In this document: piece after piece, positions 1-11,685 of the stretch
Position numbering within the stretch: the first letter of the stretch is position 1
Layout of the letters: the number at the start of each line of letters is the position of its first letter
Assembly: GCA_963924555.1 (NCBI GenBank)
Contig: OZ004582.1
Location: forward strand, 2,480,001 to 2,544,000
Origin: Crambe crambe
Taxonomy: Eukaryota > Porifera > Demospongiae > Poecilosclerida > Crambeidae
DNA: 64,000 nt
Direction: 5' to 3'
Position numbers and translations under genes: made by a program
The notes under the pieces: generated by a model
The model's database searches: none
The model's input: only the letters and a program-made list of their open reading frames with translations
What the model was told of the DNA's origin: nothing

Positions 1-111
1 CATAGTGAACAAGTGTCATCCCCTTTTTACCTTCAAGTCAACATCTTACTTCATACGATCCATGCACATTACTTCTTAAGTAATAGCTGGTAAGCATTTC
101 TTTGAAACTCT

Positions 112-543
112 TTAGAAATCCCTTTCTGAGGTGTCTGCAGCGAAGTACATCCTCCTAATCTTTGGAGCTTTACGTGGAAACTTAGTCACCCCTTGATTAA
201 GCCATCTGTACTGGTCACACGTATAGAATGACAAGCTTTTTGTCCTCTGGTCTAGCAGTACAGTGAATACCTTACCTTTCTTGGATTCATTCTCAGCTTG
301 ATACAGAAAAGCTTGACCACCCTTGGGCTTTTGTGGAGGAACAGAAACCACAGTTGGTGGTGGATTTTCAAGGATATCCATTACTTCAGCAATTGAGATA
401 GTTTTCTTAATGAACAGTAGGCCTTCTTCATTCTTCATCTCAAAATCACAGCGCGGTAGATCACCCACGTGGATTATCGGCTCATACGCATGCGGATTAA
501 ATCGCAGATTACGGGCGCACGGCCGGCGTCCCAGCAAATGCAT
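112..543 (-). CDS. Unassigned repeat-associated ORF, probably part of a transposon gene
   Basis: An open frame of 143 codons on the minus strand. The protein is basic near its C-terminus and contains CDQYRWLNQG followed by KFPRKAPKIRRMYF, a Trp/Tyr-rich then Lys/Arg-rich stretch that looks like a small nucleic-acid-binding module repeated in invertebrate transposon proteins. I cannot name the family. A Pro-rich segment (ENPPPTVVSVPPQKPKGG) sits in the middle. No signal peptide or membrane segment is visible. The frame starts beside a short GC-rich tract near 490-545, unlike the AT-rich surroundings. It could be one exon of a longer minus-strand gene; the neighbouring DNA shows no convincing continuation. 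That it is coding is inference from open length and composition. Confidence 0.35.
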   Translation of the reverse strand: MHLLGRRPCARNLRFNPHAYEPIIHVGDLPRCDFEMKNEEGLLFIKKTISIAEVMDILENPPPTVVSVPPQKPKGGQAFLYQAENESKKGKVFTVLLDQRTKSLSFYTCDQYRWLNQGVTKFPRKAPKIRRMYFAADTSERDF

Positions 544-1222
544 CCCGTCATTTAGTAAGCGGGACGTCCCGTCCCATCCAGCTCTGTCCCGTGTTTTAGT
601 ATTAACCCTCCATGCACGAAGCTTTCACGGCTGACTAGCTAGCTTTAAAGCTATATTTGAAGCCTTATTATTCTAAAATGATAGGCCTCACTACAACTAT
701 TCCTACGTGAAAATTAATTTTTTTGCTGACTGCCAGGTTTTCCCACAGCGGGTCACATATATGGAACTATTATTGTTGCTACTTCAGTATCTTATTGCTC
801 TTCTCCGTGTTGGCACTTTGTAACACCAGGAAGCAAGAAACTATAGCTTCTTTTGTCTGACAAGTTTGAAACCACAGGTATCACATTGCTTATCTGTTTC
901 TTTTCTACTTGGCTAATATGCCACAGTATAAAAGTGGTACAAGTCCTTTGGTTAGAAAGCCTATACCTTAGTTCTGGTAATTTCCACATGGATAAACTCA
1001 TCTTCATATACAAAGCTTTCACTGCTGACTAGCTTATGTTTGAAGCCTTAGTTCTATGTATGTCAATCTACATATTACCTAGCTATATTTAGAAAAAAAA
1101 AACAAAAACAGTAGATGAGAAGAATAAAGCTCTAGAGAGCTGAAACATTTAACTTTGCTTTTGAAAACCTGCAATCAATATCTGTACATAAATTTTTAAA
1201 TCATGCAAGAAGGTTCTATAAC

Positions 1223-1260
1223 TTATCAGAGAGTGCGGTAGCACTCTCTATGTAGGGATG
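1223..1260. repeat. Short palindromic repeat, unoccupied copy of an insertion target
   Basis: The sequence GAGAGTGCGGTAGCACTCTC is a near-perfect palindrome followed by TATGTAGGGATG. The same sequence, with one base changed in the middle, is split by the transposon at 13891-23195: its left half lies at 13873-13890 and its right half at 23196-23222. This copy therefore shows what the target looked like before insertion. It appears to be the terminus of another dispersed repeat family. Confidence 0.7.
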
Positions 1261-1829
1261 ACTCGGACGGCCGCGCGCGCCGCCTATAGACTAATACAAA
1301 TTATCCAGCCTACTAGAGCCTACTACAATGTGCAGACCAAGTTTCAGGACCAGGGAGCTTACCGTTTCAGAAATACAGCAAGCAGGTAAATTGCTGGATT
1401 CTTCTTCTTCTCTATTATTATTATTATTCTTAGACAACCATATCTCTCGAACCACTCAAGCTACAGCTACGATTTTTGGATAAATCCACTCCAATTCTAC
1501 CAACTATGATCTTTTCTACTTGTTGATCCTCGAAAGAGTCGATGACAAAGGAGACGCTACGGAGCACAGCACTCGACTAATTTAATTAGTGGAAGCCATC
1601 TTTTCTATTGGAATGAGGTCCCTCTTTGCAAACTCTCCCGGCAAGCATATTATATCCCTTTCATAGATGAGTTTGCCCTTTCCTTTATTAGGCAAATTTT
1701 CCTGAAAATGAAGTCCAATGTGTTAGTAGTCAGACTACTCAAATTTAATTATTGCATGCCAGTCTTTGCAATCCAAAACTAACGAACCATTTTGGTTACT
1801 TTAGTAAAATTTCTGATTTTAGATTCTAT

Positions 1830-2330
1830 GTCCCTGGTCTCCAAGGAACCATTTTGTTTCCTTTATAAAAATCCTCACAGCCATTTTTGCTAACCTCATG
1901 CTGGTTTAGATTCTACATTCCTGAGGTACCATTTGACAAGCTGGTCTCCAAGGAATTATTCGGTCCCTTCAGAAAATCCTTTACCTCCTAGATATGAGGT
2001 ACCGTTTGACAAGCTGGTCTCCAAGGAACCATTTTGGTTCTTTAGAAAATTCCTCACAGCCAAATTAATTTAGTTAACCTCTTGTTGTATGTACCATTAA
2101 TTTTGACAAGCTGGTCTCCAAAGAATAATTCCTCACAGCCATTTTTGTTAGATTCTACGCTCCTGAGGTACCAATTTTTAAAGCTTGTCTCCAAGGAACC
2201 TTCAAAAAATTCCTCACAGCCAGATTTGATAAGCTGGTCTCCAAGGCTTTTAACTTCCTGTTGAATTAGATTCTTTGTACCATTTGGCAAGTTGGGGAAC
2301 CATTTTGGTTCCTATAAGAAATTTCTCACA
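1830..2330. repeat. Degenerate minisatellite
   Basis: Imperfect tandem copies of a unit built around GACAAGCTGGTCTCCAAGGA, followed by CATTTTGGTTCCTTTAGAAA and TTCCTCACAGCC. Units vary in length through internal deletions, roughly 55-110 bases. Open frames on both strands across 2054-2290 are by-products of this repeat. A frame continuing to 2733 lacks an ATG and has no recognised domain. Confidence 0.7.
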
Positions 2331-2923
2331 GCTTTTTCATTAACCTCACCTGACACCAGCATTGCACCACTGACACACAAAGCTCGCCTTGCTTCAGGAG
2401 ACTAAAGACAGGAGGAAAGGTAAGCAAGGATTTCTACAATTGAAACTTAATATACTTCACCTTTATTTGAGTGATGCAGGCTCAGGTACCCTGTGGAATT
2501 ACGTCCAAGGAATTCATGGTGCTACCGAGAGTCTTTCCTCAAAGCAACTGTGCTCCCAAAAATGCACATATGGACCCAAGAGTATCCATGCATATTTTAA
2601 CTCACTTGGAAGGATCTATAGGGGGATTCCTGATCCAGTTGATCGACTAAAGTACTCCATAAAGGAGCACTTGCTTCATATTGCACCCTCTAACATTGAT
2701 GCCAGGCCGAAAAGGAAAAAAACTACATCATAAACTTCATATAATCATACTCACAGGTCCTAAATATTATACTTACTAGGTACCCGTATAACAGAAAGAA
2801 AAAAAAATAGACAGTAGATAGCTGTAACAGAACCAGACACACCATTCCTTGATCAGTAAGTCTCACTTCTTCAAAAACTGTAGCCTCTCCTCCAGACATC
2901 TTTTTCTCTCACCCCTCTTGCGT

Positions 2924-2971
2924 GCGATTTTTAATTTGCGCTCACTTTGGGGTTCAAAGGTCAATCGTCGC
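2924..2971 (+). repeat. Left inverted terminal repeat of the MULE-type element
   Basis: Pairs with 12431-12478 on the reverse strand with a few mismatches and a one-base length difference. The 9-base target duplication CTCTTGCGT lies immediately outside each end. Confidence 0.8.
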
Positions 2972-3140
2972 ACAATTTTTTACCATAGCACGCGCACGTG
3001 ACTAGCATAAACAAATCGCCTCTTTTCATCTAGTAAGAAGTCAGATAAGCTATTAGTAGATATAACATATATATATTCAGTATTCAGTTAAAGTATGGAT
3101 ATTGTTCAAGTCTTCTTCCTCTCACTCTGGCTATTAAGTT

Positions 3141-5148
3141 TTATACTAAAATTGTGTGGTTGCTTGGGACGTTTGGGTTTAAGTGGTATGTTGTGATTTG
3201 TAACTTCCACTTAGCTGGCCTTCCCTGGGGTGCCATTTTTGTACCTCTTGATAAACCTTTCCTTCTTCTTTGGATCCCTCCTGAGTTGGTTTTTATGTAG
3301 GAACCATGCTTACCATTTGACCACACAGCTCCTAAAAATAGTTTATAAGGCATTGAAAACAATATAGTTATGTATATTATTACTCACTGTCTGATTTCCC
3401 AAGATTATGTAGTGCATGAGCGCTGTTGGGGAGCTTGGGAATTTTCCATCTGTTTGTAGGAATTTATAAATTTGTTGATCTCCTTCCATTAATCTCTTGG
3501 TAAGGTCCTCCACTATGTCCATTAAGGAGGTTTTGTACAGTAACACCTGTGCTTCCCATTCATTATTGACATCCTGGCTATCCCTTAGTAATTCATTGCT
3601 GTCAGTATTTACATCCTGACTATCCTTTGTAGTGTTAGAGTACTTCTGTACATCACTGCTATTGGTAATTTTCTCTGAGTTGCTCTCTTGTAAATCAGCA
3701 TAAAAATCTATATTCCTGGTGTATTGCACTCCCCTGGCAATTATTGCAAAAGTGTGTCGTGCTTCTTTGGAGCTATGTTAAGGCAAGCAATTTGAAATTT
3801 CTTGGCTATGGCAGCCTGATGTTTACAAGCAGCTCAGTAGAGCAAGAGCATATTCCTAGCTCCATATCAACTAGATATTCAAAATCCACCTCTATCCCTC
3901 CTCTGAGTGTTATCTTTAAATTGCATCTCTGATATGTTTCATGTGTTATTCTGCATCTTATTTAACTCTCTATACCGAAGAGATAAGCCTGGTCGAAATC
4001 TGCTGTGAGCAATATCTAGAAGTCGGCTACAGTAGTAAGCATCCATTGTTGTCGTAACAAACTGAAACAGATTTATGCTTTCACTCTCCCAAATATTAGC
4101 TCTTTAAGTACTCTGATTCCAGCTTCTGTGTAGTTATTGGTGTTGTTTCCCCTTGTGATAGCTGCAATCCTGTGTGAAAGTGCCCATTCTGATTTTCTTT
4201 TCCAAAAGATTTCCAGATGCTTACGGAGCTGGGGGTACTGGTTACAAAAGCTATTGGCTATATTATTAGGATCTGTTAAATTCTTATAACGCTGCTCTAG
4301 GTCTTCTTCACTAGTCATATAAACTAGAGCTCGAATAACCTGCATGATTGGTTGTCGGTCTTGATCAGCAATACATAACCATTTCCACCAACTCTGCAGA
4401 TAATGAAAGATGCAGAGAAGCTGCACTGATTCAGGCCATTTGGCATGAGAGTTCTAAGGTAAGAAAAAGATTACATGAGTGTGCTTTCACTCTCTCCAGA
4501 AGTGACAGGGGTATGCCCCCTCCAGAACTTGATGTGCTGTGATTTTGAAGAAATGCTTTGCCCCCCTCTGATCCATTTTTCCTTTATCATCTCTTTTAGT
4601 TTGTTGAACATTGGCTCACCATTTTGTTCACCATGATTCTTGATTCTCCATTTTCTGTATAGGTAAAAAATGTCACCATACTGAAGACTGAAGGAACGAT
4701 CTGCTCTGACATACTCCAATTCATCATTGTGCTCTATGGCCAAATTTAGCCAGTGCAAATGTAAAGCTGATGAAGGTGAATGACCTTGATCAAAGTAAGA
4801 ATGAAATTTTGTTACTGTATCTGGATCAATGGGCCTAAAACTAAGTGCTTTAGCACATTCCAGGCCATGATTGTGGTCCCACACTAAAGTGGATCATGTT
4901 TGTAGTATTATACTCATTTTTTTTTGTTTCTGATACTGTCCACTCACTGTTTTGTACCCTTTTGGCTGTACACCTCTAGTGATTTGGTAGGTTGTCTTGG
5001 TTTTGTCTCGAAAATCAACAATCCATTGTTCTGCACCATCTCTTGATGAAGTATTGGTGAGTAAAGTAACTGAAACTAAATTGCTAGTGGAAATATCAAT
5101 TTTTTGAAAGATGTAAGTATATGATTTCGGGAGTATTTCATGTAGCAA
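3141..5148 (-). pseudogene. MULE-like SWIM-finger transposase, broken
   Basis: Read on the minus strand, pieces follow the usual order of this family. 5148-4894 is an N-terminal domain (WIVDFRDKTKTTYQITRG, PKG). 4884-4471 has the HNHGLECAKALSFRPI block followed by a YFDQGHSPSSALHLH stretch. 4426-4073 is the region after the catalytic core (LLCIFHYLQSWWKWL). The SWIM zinc finger near 3800-3860 shows CSC then CKH in two different frames, so a frameshift lies inside the finger. The C-terminal part is at 3729-3343 and ends in a basic tail with RRRKG and GRPAK near 3220-3280. A complete DDE core is not evident, probably lost to deletion. Family assignment rests on motif order; the pseudogene call rests on the frameshifts. 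Confidence 0.7.
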
Positions 5149-5214
5149 GGGTGGAAGATTATCATGTTTTGTGATATGATGGAGATCTGGTATCTCGATA
5201 TTTTATTGAATTGG

Positions 5215-5745
5215 TTTTGACTAGGAGTAATGACATCTGGGGGATTAGTGGAAGATAATGGCTGGTTATAGGATTCTAAGTGGGTGGAGGAGGTGAACTT
5301 TGATTAACGCTGAATTCATGAGATAACGAGTGACATGGGCTGATTATAGGACTAAGTGGGTGGAGGAGGTGAACTTTGATTAACGCTGAATTCATGAGAT
5401 AACGAGTGGCATGGGCTGATTATAGGACTGTAAGTGGATGGAGGAGGTGAATTTTGATCAATGCTGAGATAACGAGCGACATGGGCTGATTATAGGACTG
5501 TAAGTGGGTGAAGGAGGTATATCAATGCTGCATTCATGAGGTAACGAGTCACATGGGCTGGTTACTTTGATCAATGCTGGATTCATGAGGTAACGAGTGA
5601 CATGGGCTGATTATAGGACTGTAAGTGGGTAGAGGAGGTAAATTATTTCTTTGATCAATGCTGGATTCATGAACTGAATCAGGTAGAGGTAGTGAGTGAC
5701 ATGGGCTGGTTATTGGATTATAAGTGGGTGGAAGAAGTGAATTAT
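5215..5745. repeat. Tandem repeat of about 70-75 bases
   Basis: At least six imperfect units carrying ATGGGCTGATTATAGGACT, GTGGGTGGAGGAGGTGAA and TTCATGAGATAACGAGTGAC. It lies between the MULE N-terminal coding piece and the inner transposon, inside the outer element. Two adjacent units near 5290-5410 are almost identical, so expansion is recent. Confidence 0.8.
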
Positions 5746-5996
5746 TAGTGTCTGGTGAACTTACAATAAGTTTCCACAGAGCACCTCTTCATACATCATC
5801 TTTCTCACTAATCCCATATCATCCTAATGAAAATGTCATATGACTGAACCAAGGGCGTATCGACCTGCCGAAGGCGGGGAGAGGGCATGCAACTCCCGCA
5901 CAGCCTGTATAGCCACCGAAATGCTGGAGGTTACTAAAAATGCCCACGAACAGCTGTAGCTGTTGCACAGCATGGCTGAGGCAAACTTCTTTGTTT

Positions 5997-7341
5997 ATGA
6001 CCAGGGAGGAAGAGATAGAAATGGACACCATAATTTTTTTAGAAGAAGATATTGAGGTTGAAGAACAGATGGCTAGGGAAATGAGCATGGATAATCCAGA
6101 GGATAACACTGGTAGCTATAACATAAACACAACAACTAGCTATAGGTTCATCCTTCCATAGGTTCTTCAGTCATCAAATCACCTTCTGGACCTGGACCTT
6201 CCATACCTGCACCTTCTGTACCTGCAAAGAAAAAAAAACGAGACTGCTAAGGAAAGAAGAGCGTAGCCTGGTACAAAATATTAATACGGCAGCAGTAGAA
6301 TTACACGTAAAAAGATCAGTACCCCCTGGTCTCGTATCATCCTTATTTCCTGAGCGTAAGAGATTTTGGGATTCTATTACTGACTCTGAACAGCTTAAAA
6401 CCTTTATAGGACACCTTGTTGACAAGTATACTTCACTTTATGAGAAGTACAGTAAAGGGAAGGATAAATACACCAATCTGTACCTTGCCTGGCTCGAAGT
6501 TATTAGAAATTTTACTTGTAAATCACAACAGACACAATCTACCAAGGCGGAGTGGGCACCAGTGTTAGCTAAGCATGACACTACAGTGTTCAATCCACAG
6601 TACTAGCCAGTATACTTCATGCTGTCCAAGAAGAAATTCAGTTGCAAATGGCTAACCATATTATTGAATCACTAACAGAAGGACCAGCCTTAACTACAGA
6701 AAAGCCATCTGATCACACAGCCCTTTATAGAATCTCAGGGTGGGCTTTAAAATCAGCTATAGATTACCGAACAAAATATAAAACAGTAAAATCAGAGGAT
6801 GAACTTCGACTGCTTAAAGCATTGAAGCGATCACAAGTTTCCAAGACAACATTACCAGCTGGTGCTCAATATTTGGATCGTGGAGGCCTAACATTCATGA
6901 AGCCCAAATTCTTGCCATGGATATGTGAAATTGAAGAGAGCATCAAAAAAATTTTAAATCAAAGGGGGTACCAAAAGTATGGAAAACACATCTTCAGGGT
7001 AAGTGAATGTATGTACTTACTCAATACGTACACTCACATTCTTTGTATACATTCAGGTTACAAGGGATAGTGTCGTATCAGATGCACTATTGCTACAACA
7101 TTTCAGTAATGCAGTTGATGGTGTACTTCCAACTGTAACTACTGAAGTAATTACAAGAGTCCATGGAATCTTATTAACAAAGATGTACAATGCAAGAAGC
7201 AATGAATTCTTGCGCTCAATTGGAAAAATTGAATGCTTCAGAAAAAATAGGGCAGTAGATGTGAATATTGGCTTAAGAGACAAACTTAAGTCATATGCAG
7301 CTGACAAACAGTCCAGTACTGTAACAACTTCAAATAAATAG
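5997..7341 (+). pseudogene. Accessory gene of the nested transposon, frameshifted
   Basis: The start at 5997 opens an acidic stretch (MTREEEIEMDTIIFLEEDIE). A likely intron ends at CATAG near 6161, followed by a Pro/Ser-rich linker and KKKKR. After a frame change near 6238 the frame runs 6240-6606 (FPERKRFWDSI, LYLAWLEVIRNF). After a second change near 6607 it continues 6620-7070 (ALYRISGWALKSAIDYRTKYK), crosses an intron (donor near 7000, acceptor near 7057) and ends at 7341. I do not recognise an enzyme domain; it looks like a helper protein of this transposon family. The layout, convergent with the transposase, supports one two-gene element. Frameshifts suggest this copy is inactive unless some are splice junctions I misread. 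Confidence 0.5.
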
Positions 7342-7388
7342 TCACTCTCATACTCACAGTTCATATTTATCATCACTCTGATCACCTT

Positions 7389-10300
7389 TCATTTTTTAAA
7401 ACACTCACCACTTTTTGTAACTGATTTCCGAGCAACTGATTTCCGTCTGAGTTGTGATTGCCGTATGTTAAGGGGTGTGTCCCGATAGTCATCCTTTGGC
7501 TTAGTGCCCACTACCTGTCGTCTAGTGAGCAATACAGCTTTAGCACTTTCATAGCTGTGCCCTGTAAGGTTGCCACTAGTTCTGTGCTTCAGTTGGCCAA
7601 ATAGTGTCTCAACACCACTACCATTCACTCTCCTAGGATTAATGTGGTGCCCAGGATGACTAGATAAAACGTCTTTCACCAGTCCACGAAATCCATAAAC
7701 TGTCACACGAAGAAGATCCCAAGTCTATGTATACAGGGCACACACATAAAATGGTGTACTATACGATGGGCATTAAATAGAACATTAGGATTGCTAAAAT
7801 ACATACCTGCCATACAATAAACCTTTTACTATCAACTCCATCATCAAACTCCCCAGAAGTACCAGTTCCTCTGCCCAGTCCTTGAAATATTGAAACCCTT
7901 CATCCAAGCGCTGAATCCCAGTGCCTTCATAATCAAAGAAACGGGTCTTCGATCCAAGGAGCGTCTGTTCAAATATCTTATTCAGAGCAACCAGGTATTT
8001 CGTTGTGGCCAATACTTCTTGACACTCTGGGCCTGTGCAGTTTGTTGCAACTTCTAACAATTCACTGATGACTTCATCTTGCTACAGTGGGAGAGAACAC
8101 ATGGTGGTATTTATATACACTACTTGCAGTGAAAATCGAAGTATATTTTCCATTCTACATAATTATGTATGTACACGCAACACACAACCCTGATGCATAT
8201 ATGCACCTGCATAACTTTTGAAGGCATGACATTCAACCGCGTCCATGAATCTCTCACAATAAAACTCTCCTTCAGTTTAGGAACTCTTGTCACCTGCCCA
8301 GCTTGAATGCGTCCCACCTCCCTCTGATACAGGTCTTGAATTGATTGCCATCCAAATTCAATGCCATTCGTCTCCAAAGACCTTGTCCCTCCTGTCCCCC
8401 TAGGCCGAGATTGGAAGAGCGCTGATACCATGTTCTTTAGCTGCCAATAACGGTCACCAATATTAGTAAACACAGAGTGCAAAGATTCTAATTATTACCT
8501 GGTGACTAGGACAAATCACAAAGTGTACCCGGCAATCAGTATAAGGATTCACAAACCATATCTTCACCATGAATCTGTCACTTTCAGAAACACTCAGTTT
8601 AAATCTAAATAAAGTATCATACATGTAGTCATAAGTGTTTTATTAACTAAGGATTTCACCCACCCATATGCTTTGCGATCAGCACCTGTCATCGCCTTGA
8701 TCATACTGAGATTTGAAGACGCTCCATCACATACAATAGCACATGTTTCGAATCCACATTTGTGAAACTTGAACATAGCATCCATTACTGTTGGTAACAA
8801 AAATGTGTGATCTGCAGTCTCCTCACTGGTGTAATGAGGGCCAATTATATCCACCTATAGGTTCATAAGTACAGATTTTCTTAAAATAAGATAATAAGTT
8901 TACCTCTGAGGTCAGGTCTCGCCATAGGGTCTGCAACACGTCTTTTTTTGGCGAAACTCTGGGTCAATAGTCTTGTACACATCACATAATGAACTCAATT
9001 CCTCGTGAGACATGCAGTGGCCTATGAACTTCTGGTTCCTACTGCTCCATACAAGTCTGACTCCCACCTAAATAAAATAAAGTAATTATGCTCACAGTAA
9101 CACAATCCCACCCACCTTGACTTCGTCAATGATAAGGACTCCATCTCCAGTAGGCAAAACTTCATGAGTTACTTCATCATCTGCAGTAAAAATCTAGCTA
9201 CCAAAGTGTCCAACTGATTAGAGGGATGGCCACATGTATCTCAAAGCGTGTTCACTATAAATCCTATGCACTTTCATTACCTGTTTGATTGGTCTTTTTT
9301 CTTCCAAAGCACGCCTCTTCTCCTCAACCATCACCAGTATCTTCAACATTAGCACCTACAAAACTTCTCAAGCCTTCATAAGCTGCAGGGCTCCTAGTAT
9401 ACACTGCAAGTGCTGCAAATAAATATGCTATAGTACACTGTCAAGAGCCATGCTGATGTATTACTTCTCTACCCATTCGAACTGTAATGGCATTCCACCG
9501 GTTCCCCTTCTTGCCAGTAACTATGTGTGCAAAAACCACCCACATACTTATCAATCAATGCACATCATTAGTAGGTATGTAACACACCTAAATTTGCCTG
9601 GTCTTTCTCATAATCCAATCGTTCTACCACATCTTCCTCCCATGCTGTACGTAAAATGTTATTCTCTTCACCAAAATCATCTCCACGAGAACAAATTTCT
9701 TCAATCACTTTGGAATCTCTTTGGTGAATTGCACGCACGGTTTCCAGGAGTTCATCATGTTGCTTGTCGTTCATCTCACTAGTAAATCGGTTGCAGCCAG
9801 GTTTCTCCGGTCCTTTGCTATCCGTGATACTCTTCTCATCTGACTCTCAGGTGACAAGTATTTCAGTGGGTAATTTGAATCAGGTCGAAGCCTGGACAAC
9901 CGGTCCACATTTTCACTCTTTTGAACCAGCTGTCTAATATCATGGGCTAGCCGCCTACATGGTGTACAGGTGTCTCGAAGGGGACTACCATGTGGGTGCT
10001 TAGCATTAGATGGAACATGCCACAGCATACATTTCAGTGCATCCATCCTATTAAAGGGAAGGCCCCACTCCCGCAAATTCTTTGTTTTGAAGCGAATTTC
10101 AGTACAAGGATAGTTACTAATTCCAGGGCAAAGCTTGTACTCTGACGTTGAAAGCTGGTCCAAGTATGGCTTTAGTATTTCAAAAGAATATACACCACTG
10201 GTGACAGTATGAAACCAAACTTGCCACTTATACAAAATTGAGTCATCATGAGCATAAATACAGAGACGAGGATTTTGTAAAGGCCCAAATTCTGAAGAGA

Positions 10301-10611
10301 TAGTTACAGCCCTATAAGGAGTATAAACAATAATGTTCAGCTAGAAGAATCAATAATATTATGATAGCGTGTTAGGGTTATTTTTATAGTACCTTGATAC
10401 GACTATCCACTCTTGACCTTGTTCTACATTCAGTGTTGAATACTGCTCGATTGAGCCTAGTTCCACCGTTGAACTTGAGACAAACTTCGACAACAACTTC
10501 TGACGGGTTGAGGTAGAAATAGGCGAATTCCTCTGCAGTCGCTTGTACTTGCAGCAAGCTGTGTTGGAGTTCTTGGACTGGCACGCCTGGAAAGTGACTC
10601 CATATGGCCAT
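7389..10611 (-). pseudogene. RNase H-like transposase (P/THAP9-like), multi-exon, with frame breaks
   Basis: Minus-strand coding pieces in order: 10611-10393 (N-terminus, begins MAIWSHFPG, donor AAG/GTACT); about 10329-9771 (ILYKWQVWFH, CTPCRRLAHDI, SNYPLKYLSPESQ); 9774-9568; a short exon near 9510-9480 (GNRWNAITVRMG); one near 9430-9300 (VYTRSPAAYEGLRSF); 8854-8594 (MDIIGPHYTSEETADHTF, IVCDGASSNLSMIK); 8482-8120; 8060-7794; and 7706-7389 (SGVETLFGQLKHRTSGNL). CDGASSN is the kind of Asp-containing motif found in P-like RNase H folds, and the VETLFGQLKH block resembles their C-terminal region. The phase between the first two exons does not fit, and a frame change lies near 9785, so this copy is probably dead. 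The same product could instead belong to an unnamed superfamily. Confidence 0.55.
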
Positions 10612-10795
10612 CTCTCTATAGTACTAGTACGTCATGATGATAGTCAGCTGATTTTATGACCTCACCACGCGTCATAGCATAGCACGCTGAAATCTATTTT
10701 TAGTAACCTCCAGCATTTCGGTGGCTATACAGGCTGTATAGGAGTTGCATGCCCTCTCCCCGCCTTCGGCGGGTCGATACGCCCTTGACTGAACC

Positions 10796-10995
10796 CATAG
10801 ACCTACATATGAAGCTATGTAACCGCATACTGTATTAATAACATCACTATCATATACTATATTAAGCCCACCATTAATATAAATACTCCACAATCGGATC
10901 CATTTTTCTGGACAGGCATTTTCTATGAAGAATGCTGGGCTTACTTTGTTGTTCACATAAGTCCATTCTTCCAATTGAAGATGTAGCCAGCTCAT
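10796..10995 (-). pseudogene. Unknown coding exon of the outer element, split by the nested transposon
   Basis: An open minus-strand frame begins at 10995 (MSWLHLQLEEWTYVNNK, FFIENACPEKWIRL) and runs into the target duplication. Beyond the inner element it resumes in frame for about ten codons near 5841-5812 before a stop. I do not recognise the product. Its place between the USP-like exon (12179-12397) and the MULE transposase, on the same strand, suggests it belongs to the outer element. It is a fragment and shows no signal or membrane segment. Confidence 0.4.
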
Positions 10996-11271
10996 TCAAG
11001 TATGATCTGATGAAGATGCAATGGTATTTGGATGTCAGGTATTTTTACTTTAATTCTCTTACGTGACTTTTTTAATGTAGATGGAATTGTCATGAAGAAG
11101 AGAGTCATAATATTAAGTACCTTTAAAGTAATTTGTATTCTTTAAGTGTTTTTCTCTAACCAAAAGGGTCCAGTGGATTCCTTTATCATTGATTATGAAC
11201 AGTAATAAATCGTTATGCACATCTTTCTATGAAGCATTATAGTACTGTACTGTAGCCTCCCTCATTCAATT

Positions 11272-11640
11272 TCAAGCACTAAGAAAAAGGATAGAAACAA
11301 GTGAGCGTAAAAAATTTCTTCAAATAAAAAGGTTAAGTAGGGATAGCCTAAAATCTAGCTGGGCTATCTATAATGTGCTGCAGCCTCGTATGAAAAAAAT
11401 CTTCACGATAGGATGTGGCCATTTGATGGCATCCACTATTATGATCACTACACCAAATGCATAACTCCCCATACTCCTCCCTCAAGTAAGACATACGTAC
11501 CATCTCAATAATTATTTCAGTGATCACATATGTTTTTTTAAATGTTCACTCCTTTCAGTACTCCATTACACTGCAGATGATCATCCTTCAAACTATACTG
11601 ATCATTAAATAAATTTAGTTCAATCAAGGAAGCCTTTAGT
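11272..11640. repeat. Dispersed repeat related to the foldback family
   Basis: The part from CAAGCACTAAGAAAAAGGAT to AGCCTCGTATGAAAA (11272-11395) matches 46553-46685. The part 11427-11605 (GCCATTTGATGGCATCCACT, CATCTCAATAATTATTTCAG, CTGCAGATGATCATCCTTCAA) matches 24615-24875. It is non-coding and abuts the long palindrome at 11686. Confidence 0.75.
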
Positions 11641-11685
11641 GTCTATCAATTTCTATAATCACAAAGAAAAAGAATGCAAACAAGT

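Larger units (their letters stand above)
544..2388. other. Gene-poor repeat region
   Basis: No supported gene. It holds an imperfect direct repeat (about 612-668 and 1010-1060, each running from AAGCTTTCAC to TTGAAGCCTTA), a short palindromic repeat at 1223-1260 and a trinucleotide ATT run near 1418. The degenerate minisatellite listed separately begins near 1830. The short open frames here have no recognisable domains. Confidence 0.5.
5851..10786. mobile_element. Two-gene DNA transposon, nested, 9-bp target duplication
   Basis: Inverted ends of 91 bases (5851-5941 and 10696-10786) begin AAGGGCGTATCGACC and differ at about four positions. The direct repeat GACTGAACC flanks the element at 5842-5850 and 10787-10795. 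It carries a plus-strand accessory gene (5997-7341) and a minus-strand transposase (7389-10611) whose 3' ends face each other 47 bases apart. The transposase has an RNase H-like core resembling the P-element/THAP9 group, but a 9-base duplication and long inverted ends are unusual there, so the superfamily is open. It landed inside an open frame of the outer element, seen at 10796-10995 on one side and just below 5842 on the other. Confidence 0.85.

Noticed and set aside
2389-2733. Plus-strand frame of 114 codons
   Set aside because: No ATG start, begins in minisatellite DNA and shows no recognisable domain.
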